From contig JBPBPY010000229.1 in assembly GCA_050954505.1 (NCBI GenBank), positions 1-9,062 of the forward strand: a DNA stretch of 9,062 nt. The letters are read 5' to 3'. This DNA comes from JAQGMO01 sp050954505. GTDB taxonomy: Bacteria; Pseudomonadota; Gammaproteobacteria; Burkholderiales; Burkholderiaceae_D. Shown one piece after another: positions 1 through 4,860 of this stretch. Numbering within the stretch: position 1 is the stretch's first letter; each line of letters begins with the position of its first letter. Under the pieces are notes generated by a model that did no database searches, was not told the origin of the DNA, and saw only the letters and a program-made list of their open reading frames with translations. Made by a program: the position numbers and the translations under genes.

Positions 1-135
1 GGCATTGACCACCAGTTCGACCTCGGCATCGGGCGCCAGCTTGAGCAGATTGGCCAGGTTGCGCCGGCCTCGTTCCAGCGCGGCGGGTGTCGGTGCGTGA
101 ATGATCAGTCGCAGGATGTCCACAGGTTCTCTCAT
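1..135 (-). CDS. DsrE-like family protein, N-terminal 45 codons (runs off the left edge)
   Basis: The visible part begins MREPVDILRLIIHAPTPAAL and continues with an alanine/leucine-rich helix and a hydrophobic strand ending in VELVVNA. An opening hydrophobic strand, then a HAPTPxAL-type turn, then a helix and a second strand, resembles DsrE/DsrF-like small sulfur-relay proteins. That assignment is from memory of the family; the conserved cysteine region, if any, lies outside the window. It follows the ABC transporter ATPase gene on the same strand after an 80-nt gap and may share its transcript. The start is uncertain. The ATG at 135-133 has no Shine-Dalgarno in front of it, whereas a GTG four codons later (123-121) has a GAGA-rich stretch just upstream and would give a start nearer to the typical MDIL-type N-terminus. 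It could also be an unrelated small alpha/beta protein. Confidence 0.6.
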   Translation of the reverse strand, partial: MREPVDILRLIIHAPTPAALERGRRNLANLLKLAPDAEVELVVNA

Positions 136-215
136 GTCGGGTGTTTGACTGCAAATTCAGGCCAGGCCATGGGTGCACGGACTGGCTGCGCCGCTTGACC
201 GGACCGGCCGCCCGC

Positions 216-956
216 TCAGCTGATGCCAAGCCAGGATGACAGGCGCTCGACGCAAGCGGCAAAGTCGACGCCCTCACGGCTGCGCGGGCGCGGCAAGTCG
301 ATCGGCATGTTCTCCAGCACCCTGGCTGGCTGGCCGCCCAGCACCACCACCCGGTCGGCCAGATACACTGCTTCCTCGATATCGTGGGTGACAAACAGGA
401 CTGCGGTGCGCGTGCTCTGCCATATCTGCAGCAGCCCGGTCTGCAACTGGCGCCTGGTCAAGGCGTCGACTGCGCCGAACGGTTCGTCCATCAGCAGGAT
501 CTCGGGTTCGACCGCCAGCGCACGCGCAATGCCGACGCGTTGCGCCTGACCGCCCGAAAGCTGATGTGGCCAGCGTTGCTGCAGTTCTTCCAGACCGGTC
601 AGCCGCAGCGCCTGCGCAACCCGCGCGGCTTTCTCTGTCGTGCCGATATCCAGCGTCTCCAGGCCATAGGCGATGTTGTCGCTCACGGTGCGCCATGGCA
701 GCAGGCGGCTATCCTGGAACACCATCGCGCGGCGCCGCCGCCCGGGCACTCGAGGCAGATTCAGGTGCATGGTTCCGGCGCCGGGAGCCAACAACCCGGC
801 AGCAGCGCGCAACAGCGTCGATTTGCCCACGCCCGAACCACCGACAATGGCGGTGAAACTGCCGGCATCGATAGACAGCGTGAGGTTTTCGATCACCGCT
901 TTTGCCGCGCCGGGGTGAGTATAGGCCAAGCCTTCGAATTCGATCACGGCCGCCAT
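216..956 (-). CDS. ABC transporter ATP-binding protein, nitrate/sulfonate/taurine type
   Basis: This 246-residue protein is the cytoplasmic ATPase that would power the importer encoded with it. All nucleotide-binding motifs are intact: Walker A GGSGVGKST (residues 39-47), Q-loop Q81 in the MVFQDSRLLPW stretch, signature LSGGQAQR (133-140), Walker B ILLMDEPF with E158, the D-loop region GAVDAL, and the switch histidine H191 in VTHDIEEA. The LLPWRTVSDNI stretch and the length of about 250 residues are typical of the SsuB/TauB/NrtD group. Its ATG overlaps the end of the permease gene by 13 nt, which points to translational coupling. The substrate cannot be told from the ATPase, so no gene symbol is given. 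Confidence 0.95.
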   Translation of the reverse strand: MAAVIEFEGLAYTHPGAAKAVIENLTLSIDAGSFTAIVGGSGVGKSTLLRAAAGLLAPGAGTMHLNLPRVPGRRRRAMVFQDSRLLPWRTVSDNIAYGLETLDIGTTEKAARVAQALRLTGLEELQQRWPHQLSGGQAQRVGIARALAVEPEILLMDEPFGAVDALTRRQLQTGLLQIWQSTRTAVLFVTHDIEEAVYLADRVVVLGGQPARVLENMPIDLPRPRSREGVDFAACVERLSSWLGIS

Positions 957-1714
957 GACAGCACACTCTTCTCGAGAACCAGATACAACAGGTCGGTGGC
1001 GGCATACACCGCTGAAATCGTCAGCATGTAGACCACCACCGCATCATAGGCACCGACCCCGGCGGCGGCATTCATTTCCTGGCCCATGCCGGGCACGCCC
1101 AGCAGTTCGGCGGCAATCAGGGTCATCCAGGCCTGGCCGATGCCGGTGCGAAAGCCCGAGAGCAGGCCGGGGGCAATGGCCGGCAGCGTGATGCTCAGCA
1201 ACCGGCGCCAGTAGCTGCCCTGGCCAAAACTGCGGGCCAGTTCATAGAACCGCGGGTCGACGTTGCGTACCACCGTGTAGGTGGCAAAATAATTGACCCA
1301 GAAGACACCGATGGCAATCACGAACGCCGCGCCTGCATGGCTGACCTTGAACCAGGCAATCGCAAACACCACCCAGGCCAGCGGTGGAATCGGCCGCAGG
1401 ATGCGCGCCACATACGCTTGCAACATGTCGAAACGCGGCAGCGTTGCCGCCGCCAGTGCCACCATGATGCCGCACAGCGCCCCGAGTCCCAGGCCCCAGG
1501 CGTAATGGATCAGGCTGGAGCCGACCGCAGGCAGCAGGCGGTTGCTGTGCAACTCCTGCAGCAAGGTATGCGGCAGCTGGAACGGGTCCGGCAGGATGCC
1601 CGGATTGACCCAGCCCAATACACCTGTGGCCTTCCAGACCAGCACGAACACCAGCACCCCGGTGCAGCCATGCAGGATGCGGGTGCGGCGCGAAAACACG
1701 GCTGGCGTCTTCAT
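944..1714 (-). CDS. ABC transporter permease, nitrate/sulfonate/taurine type
   Basis: This integral inner-membrane protein of 256 residues, SsuC/TauC-like, would form the translocation pore, probably as a dimer. It has an N-terminal hydrophobic segment (about 16-36), several further hydrophobic helices, and the cytoplasmic EAA-type coupling loop at residues 148-168. That loop starts ELARSFG and ends ITLP, and it docks onto the ATPase. I chose the ATG at 1714-1712 because GAGG stands 5 nt in front of it. A GTG at 1741-1739 would add nine residues (MPRRRREAV) but has no good ribosome binding site. With the ATG start, the gene begins 29 nt after the stop of the binding-protein gene, and its 3' end overlaps the ATPase gene by 13 nt. 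Confidence 0.93.
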   Translation of the reverse strand: MKTPAVFSRRTRILHGCTGVLVFVLVWKATGVLGWVNPGILPDPFQLPHTLLQELHSNRLLPAVGSSLIHYAWGLGLGALCGIMVALAAATLPRFDMLQAYVARILRPIPPLAWVVFAIAWFKVSHAGAAFVIAIGVFWVNYFATYTVVRNVDPRFYELARSFGQGSYWRRLLSITLPAIAPGLLSGFRTGIGQAWMTLIAAELLGVPGMGQEMNAAAGVGAYDAVVVYMLTISAVYAATDLLYLVLEKSVLSWRP

Positions 1715-1743
1715 GACTGCCTCACGGCGCCGGCGCGGCACGC

Positions 1744-2751
1744 TCAGCGTACGGCGGCGTCATAGAAGCTGGTGTCGAACATCCTTGGCACATCGACCGC
1801 CGGCCCGGCCATGGTGCCGGTATCGGCCTGGAATTTCTGCAAGGCCAGCGTGGCCGGAATGATGACATTCGGATTGGCGACAAACTGGCCCTTCGAGTGA
1901 TGGATCGCCTGTTCGACCAGCTTGACCGGCAGGCGGCCGCCACCGACATATTTCTGCACCATGGGCGCAGCCTTGGCCGGATTGTTTTCCAGCAGGCTGG
2001 TGGCAGCGATATGTGCCGCCACCAGCGCCTTGACGAAGTCCGGCTGCTCGCGCAGCACCTTCTCGCGCACCAGCAGTACCGCGCCCGGCTGCTTTGGAAA
2101 CAGTTCGGAGCCGCGTGCGATCACCTTCGACATTGGCGCCAGGTTCAGGACATTGGTGGTGGTGGGTTCGAGGATGACGGCGCCATCGATGGCACCGGTC
2201 AGCAGCGACTCCTGCAGCTGCGCTTCACCCTGGTAGATCAGCTGCAATTGCGAAACATCGGCATGGATGCGGTTGCGCAGCCAGTACTGCAAGGCCGCTT
2301 CCGGCACGGCGCCCTTGGGGTAGCTGGCAATGATGGCCTTGCGCCCTTTTTCCTTGGCAAAACGGGTAAACGCACTGGCCGGCTCGCCGGAGGCGAAATA
2401 CGGTGCCAGATTGCCCAGCGCAACCAGGCTGACCTGTTCGACGATGTTCGATGCCACCACCTTGATGTCGGCACCTTTCGCGCGCGCCACCAATGCAGGG
2501 CCAATGCCTACGTAGGCGATGTCGAGCTGGCCGGCCAGCAAGGCCTGGACCATGGCCGGGCCACTCTGGAACTGGATCAGTTTCGGCGCGCCGGCGCTTT
2601 TGGGAAAACTGCCCTGCTCCAGCGCGATGAACAACTGGGCATCGGGAATGATCGGCATGTAGCCGACTTCAAGTGGCGCGGCCTTGGCCGGGGTCAGCGT
2701 TTGCAGCGTGATGGCCAGGCCCAGGGCAGCCCAGGCGAGAAATCGCTTCAT
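1744..2751 (-). CDS. ABC transporter substrate-binding protein (NMT1/SsuA-like), periplasmic
   Basis: This 335-residue solute-binding protein is the first gene of the importer operon. Residues 1-24 form a Sec signal peptide with a KR n-region, a hydrophobic core and a probable AKA/AP cleavage site. There is no lipobox cysteine, so it should be soluble in the periplasm. The mature part opens with the LEVGYMPIIPDAQLFIALEQ stretch and continues with GPAMVQALLAGQLDIAYVGIGPAL. This is the typical first lobe of the aliphatic-sulfonate/nitrate/thiamine-precursor binding family, in which a target count follows a short helix and the A-G-Q-L-D-I-A motif. A second lobe contains the GAIDGAVILEPTT segment, which matches the hinge region of the family. 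The actual ligand is unknown. The Shine-Dalgarno is weak (AAAGA). A TATAAT -10 box lies about 45 bp upstream. Confidence 0.93.
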   Translation of the reverse strand: MKRFLAWAALGLAITLQTLTPAKAAPLEVGYMPIIPDAQLFIALEQGSFPKSAGAPKLIQFQSGPAMVQALLAGQLDIAYVGIGPALVARAKGADIKVVASNIVEQVSLVALGNLAPYFASGEPASAFTRFAKEKGRKAIIASYPKGAVPEAALQYWLRNRIHADVSQLQLIYQGEAQLQESLLTGAIDGAVILEPTTTNVLNLAPMSKVIARGSELFPKQPGAVLLVREKVLREQPDFVKALVAAHIAATSLLENNPAKAAPMVQKYVGGGRLPVKLVEQAIHHSKGQFVANPNVIIPATLALQKFQADTGTMAGPAVDVPRMFDTSFYDAAVR

Positions 2752-2794
2752 GATGGTCTTTCAGTGATGGGAACGCGGGTAGCGGCGGCAAGGC

Positions 2795-2823
2795 ATTATA
2801 GATTATTCCCTCTCGGCGAAGGC
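2795..2823 (-). promoter_or_regulatory. candidate sigma-70 promoter of the ABC importer operon
   Basis: The bottom strand carries a perfect TATAAT (plus-strand 2795-2800), placing a transcription start near 2788 and a leader of about 37 nt before the binding-protein gene. The -35 box is poor: 17-19 bp upstream only GCCTTC/TGCCTT-like sequences occur. An activator may therefore be needed, as is common for sulfur and nitrogen importers, but no activator site was recognised. Confidence 0.45.
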
Positions 2824-2840
2824 AGGCAGCGCTGTCACGG

Positions 2841-2867
2841 CAGCCACCGCAGCCACCGCAGCCATGG
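2841..2867. repeat. 9-nt tandem repeat, three units
   Basis: Two exact CAGCCACCG units (2841-2849, 2850-2858) are followed by a diverged third, CAGCCATGG (2859-2867). They lie between the divergent ABC operon and the small exported-protein gene, upstream of both candidate promoters. This is probably replication slippage; no function is evident. Confidence 0.7.
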
Positions 2868-2871
2868 AGCC

Positions 2872-2901
2872 TTACCAATGCCTGGGCAATGGCGTTAGAA
2901 T
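2872..2901 (+). promoter_or_regulatory. candidate promoter of the small exported protein gene
   Basis: TTACCA (2872-2877) and TAGAAT (2896-2901) are separated by 18 bp and match four and five of the six consensus bases, respectively. Transcription would start near 2908, giving a leader of about 73 nt that would carry the hairpin at 2911-2934. This rests on consensus matching alone. Confidence 0.35.
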
Positions 2902-2910
2902 ACATGCCGT

Positions 2911-2934
2911 GTCGCCAGTCCCTGACGGGGCGAC
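2911..2934 (+). promoter_or_regulatory. stem-loop in the leader of the small exported protein gene
   Basis: GTCGCC (2911-2916) pairs perfectly with GGCGAC (2929-2934) around a 12-nt loop. It sits close to the predicted 5' end of the transcript and well ahead of the ribosome binding site at 2971-2974. It could stabilise the mRNA or be part of a regulatory leader. It does not match any riboswitch class I can recognise. Confidence 0.3.
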
Positions 2935-2980
2935 GCTAGCCGGTCCACTGCAACGATGTTCGTCTCACCTGGAGAATCCC

Positions 2981-3229
2981 ATGAAAAAAATCCTGTTCGC
3001 ATTCGCTGCCTCACTCGTTGTCCTGTGCGCCCACGCCCAGGTCGGCCAGGCCGCATCGCAAGCCACCGACGCTGCCCAGCACAAGATCGATGAAAAACAG
3101 GCCGACAGCGCAGCAAAAAAGAGTGGACCGGTTGGCAAGGCCGTCAACGGCGTGAAGTCCAGCTACCACAAGAATCGCGCAAAAAGCTCGGCCAGGAAAG
3201 CCAAGCAGTCATTGAAGGATGCAGTCTGA
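2981..3229 (+). CDS. small exported lysine/alanine-rich protein of unknown function
   Basis: This 82-residue protein starts MKKILFAFAASLVVLCAHAQ, a clear signal peptide with probable cleavage after an alanine in the AHA-Q or GQA-A stretch. No lipobox is evident. The mature part is about 60 residues, strongly hydrophilic, rich in Lys, Ala and Ser, and with a net positive charge that rises towards the C-terminus (RAKSSARKAKQSLKDAV). It probably forms amphipathic helices or is disordered, and it lacks cysteines. The ATG at 2981 is chosen because GGAG lies 6 nt upstream and the signal peptide begins there; the reading frame stays open upstream but that part looks non-coding. The gene stands alone, divergent from the ABC operon, with its own terminator. 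I do not recognise the family. A nucleic-acid- or envelope-binding role is conceivable but unsupported. Confidence 0.75.
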   Translation: MKKILFAFAASLVVLCAHAQVGQAASQATDAAQHKIDEKQADSAAKKSGPVGKAVNGVKSSYHKNRAKSSARKAKQSLKDAV

Positions 3230-3317
3230 CCCAGGCTGGCAACACCGTGCTTGCAACGTGACGCGCATGCTGCCGCATCGGTGAAGGACTGGGCGGCTGC
3301 ATCGCCACGCTGTATCG

Positions 3318-3341
3318 AAACCCGCCAAGGCGGGTTTTTTT
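3318..3341 (+). terminator. rho-independent terminator after the small exported protein gene
   Basis: CCCGC (3321-3325) pairs with GCGGG (3330-3334) around a four-base loop. The stem is extended by AAA/TTT and runs straight into seven Ts (3335-3341). It lies about 90 nt after the stop codon of the small exported protein gene on the same strand. Confidence 0.85.
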
Positions 3342-3364
3342 GCATGCGCGCGTGATTTTTGGCC

Positions 3365-3393
3365 GAAGCTGTCGCGAGAAAACCGGCAGCTTC
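3365..3393. repeat. 10-bp inverted repeat in the gap between convergent genes
   Basis: GAAGCTGTCG (3365-3374) and CGGCAGCTTC (3384-3393) form a stem with one G-U pair and a 9-nt loop. A further 7-bp inverted repeat, GCAGCAA/TTGCTGC (3487-3493 and 3510-3516), abuts the stop codon of the stress-protein gene. Neither is followed by a T-run on either strand, so they are not classical terminators. They may protect or end the 3' end of the minus-strand stress-protein transcript. Apart from these and the terminator at 3318-3341, the 287-nt gap from 3230 to 3516 shows nothing. Confidence 0.5.
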
Positions 3394-3516
3394 TGTCGTA
3401 CCGCTTCATGCACTGCGCTGGTACATCATGCACAAGGCGCAAGCGGCTGCATTCGCGCTGCAACCAGAGAGTGCCACGCTGGACGCGCAGCAAATCTCCG
3501 CAGCCGGCGTTGCTGC

Positions 3517-4050
3517 TTACGGCGCGATGCGCCCTTCGATCGAATCATCAAGCGTCTTGCCAATGACCGCGCCGGTAAACATCTTGATGCCTGCCACAGC
3601 GCTGCCGTGCTTGTTGTCCCAGTAGTAGCCATCGGTCGGCGTCACCTTGATGACCGTAATGCGCGGATCGTCCTCGCCCTCGGTAAACCAGGTCTTGAGC
3701 ATGAAGCTCCAGAGGCGCTTGATATCGTCCTTGCTGGTGGAAATGGTGGCGCGGCCTTCAAGGCTGAGGAATTCGGCGTGATCGGAACCCTTGAAAAAAA
3801 GCTTCACCGACGGGTCTTGGGCGATGGCCGCATTCTTGTGGCTGTCCGAGGCACTCATGAACCAGATATTGCCGCTGTCATCGACATCCAGCACGCCCAT
3901 TGGACGCACGCCGCCGGTCTGGCTGTTGGTTTCATTGGTGACGAAAAAGCAGGTTTGATCCTTGCTCAAGTCCTTGAGTTTTTCAATCGCCTTGCTACCG
4001 GCAAGGTTTTCAAAATTATCTTCGGGCTGGTTTTTATTGATGGAATCCAT
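3517..4050 (-). CDS. pyridoxamine 5'-phosphate oxidase-like general stress protein
   Basis: This 177-residue cytoplasmic protein belongs to the split-barrel flavin-binding superfamily, in the group often called general stress protein 26. Seen in the sequence: a charged helix (about 18-30), the first barrel strands CFFVTNE (34-40), RPMGVLDVDDSGNIWFMSAS (49-68), the SHKNAAIAQDPSVKLFF segment (70-86), SLEGRATIS (96-104), a helix with WFTEGEDDPRITVIKVTP (121-138), and GYYWDN. These follow the order expected for the family. Members bind FMN, FAD or related cofactors and usually lack proven PNPOx activity, so the reaction is unknown. The ATG is preceded by AGGAG at 7 nt. It is divergent from the cupin gene, and both may respond to the palindrome between them. 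The extra 45 or so C-terminal residues after the barrel fit the usual family length. Confidence 0.88.
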   Translation of the reverse strand: MDSINKNQPEDNFENLAGSKAIEKLKDLSKDQTCFFVTNETNSQTGGVRPMGVLDVDDSGNIWFMSASDSHKNAAIAQDPSVKLFFKGSDHAEFLSLEGRATISTSKDDIKRLWSFMLKTWFTEGEDDPRITVIKVTPTDGYYWDNKHGSAVAGIKMFTGAVIGKTLDDSIEGRIAP

Positions 4051-4092
4051 GGTCGTCTCCTGAGTGGTTTATTGAAAAACGACAAGCATCAT

Positions 4093-4121
4093 TTGTCTGT
4101 CGTGCAACTCTCGATAGACAA
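4093..4121. promoter_or_regulatory. 29-bp imperfect palindrome, candidate operator between divergent genes
   Basis: TTGTCTGTCG (4093-4102) is mirrored by CGATAGACAA (4112-4121), with 9 of 10 positions matching and a 9-nt spacer. A further GACAA lies at 4081-4085, so the TTGTC/GACAA core occurs three times in 41 bp. The site is between the stress-protein gene (starts at 4050, minus) and the cupin gene (starts at 4198, plus). That position suits a dimeric regulator acting on both. I could not place convincing -35/-10 boxes for either gene, and the regulator is unknown. Confidence 0.45.
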
Positions 4122-4140
4122 GTGTAGATAAGCTGGGAAA

Positions 4141-4156
4141 ATAGCGTTTGCGCTAT
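4141..4156 (+). promoter_or_regulatory. short perfect hairpin upstream of the cupin gene
   Basis: ATAGCG (4141-4146) and CGCTAT (4151-4156) form a 6-bp stem with the four-base loop TTTG, ending 41 nt before the cupin start codon. It could be a second operator half-site pair or a leader hairpin. There is no T-run after it on the plus strand. Confidence 0.35.
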
Positions 4157-4197
4157 CGCATCAAACCCGGCCAGATGCCTTTTCGAAGGAGAATGTG

Positions 4198-4686
4198 ATG
4201 CCGACAGAATCTGTCGCATTTGCAGCAGTGAAAATGACGCAGGCAGCAGCCCGCACCAAGCCGTCGAATTATCCCGAACCGTTTGCCTCGATGATGAGTG
4301 GACGCATCAAGCGGCCACTGGGAGACCTGTTTGGTTTGCGTAATTTTGGCGTCAACCATGTCACGCTGCCGCCGGCTACGCTTTCTGCGCTGTTTCACTC
4401 GCACGCTGTGCAGGATGAATTCATTCTGGTGTTGAGTGGTGAAGTGGTCATGGTCCATGACGGCGGTGAAACAACGCTGGTGGCGGGCGACTGTTACGGC
4501 TTTGCGGCCGGCGCCACTGCCCATCAGCTGATCAACCGCAGCGAGGCTGCAGCGACCTATCTTGAAGTCGGCGATCGCAAGCCAGGCGACCAGGTCGATT
4601 ACCCGCGCGACGACCTGGTGGCAGTGCAGAGTGCAGACGGCTGGGTTTTCCATCACAAGGATGGGTCACCGTACCCGCGCCCGTGA
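4198..4686 (+). CDS. single-domain cupin protein
   Basis: This 162-residue protein contains one cupin beta-barrel. Motif 1 is visible as FHSHAVQDEFILVLSG, with metal ligands H67, H69 and E74 and the closing G81. Motif 2 is GDCYGFAAGATAHQLIN, with ligand H109 and N113; the usual proline is alanine. All four metal ligands are therefore present. There is no DNA-binding domain and no signal peptide, so it is cytoplasmic. The reaction is unknown: small cupins include dioxygenases, isomerases and sugar-binding proteins. The first 30 residues are not part of the barrel. AAGGAG at 4186-4191 stands 6 nt before the ATG at 4198; the GTG at 4195 would be only 3 nt away and is less likely. It is divergent from the stress-protein gene. 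No plus-strand terminator was found after it. Confidence 0.88.
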   Translation: MPTESVAFAAVKMTQAAARTKPSNYPEPFASMMSGRIKRPLGDLFGLRNFGVNHVTLPPATLSALFHSHAVQDEFILVLSGEVVMVHDGGETTLVAGDCYGFAAGATAHQLINRSEAAATYLEVGDRKPGDQVDYPRDDLVAVQSADGWVFHHKDGSPYPRP

Positions 4687-4753
4687 CATGCTCCTGGAAC
4701 GCCGGACCGATGTGACGATTCGACCGCGACGAAAAACCGGAACAGAGGAAGGC

Positions 4754-4785
4754 AAAAAAAACAGGAGCGTTTGCAAAACGCTCCT
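4754..4785 (-). terminator. rho-independent terminator of the prc-aminotransferase operon
   Basis: On the bottom strand AGGAGCGTTT pairs with AAACGCTCCT (plus-strand arms 4763-4772 and 4776-4785): a 10-bp perfect stem with a 3-nt loop, followed by G and eight Ts (plus-strand A-run 4754-4761). It lies about 75 nt after the aminotransferase stop codon and is oriented to end that transcript. It does not work as a terminator for the convergent cupin gene, since no T-run follows on the plus strand. Confidence 0.9.
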
Positions 4786-4789
4786 GATG

Positions 4790-4834
4790 GTGAAACGAAT
4801 GAAGCAAGTCAAACGTGTGAAACTGGTCAAACCC
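4790..4834. repeat. degenerate 9-nt tandem repeat, five units
   Basis: Successive units GTGAAACGA, ATGAAGCAA, GTCAAACGT, GTGAAACTG and GTCAAACCC share the pattern RTSAARCNN. They lie between the aminotransferase stop codon and its terminator, so they would be in the 3' untranslated region. The origin is probably slippage followed by drift. Confidence 0.5.
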
Positions 4835-4860
4835 TCGAACCCGCCGGCAGCGCTTGAAGT

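Noticed and set aside
132..170. 12-codon upstream frame whose TGA overlaps the ATG of the DsrE-like gene
   Set aside because: The ATGA overlap is suggestive of coupling, but the frame has no ribosome site and its length is easily reached by chance.
1715..1741. Nine-residue N-terminal extension of the permease from a GTG
   Set aside because: No Shine-Dalgarno for the GTG, while the downstream ATG has GAGG at a good distance.
1897..2898. 333-codon plus-strand frame antisense to the binding-protein gene
   Set aside because: It is a shadow frame that crosses the promoter region of the ABC operon and shows no family resemblance.
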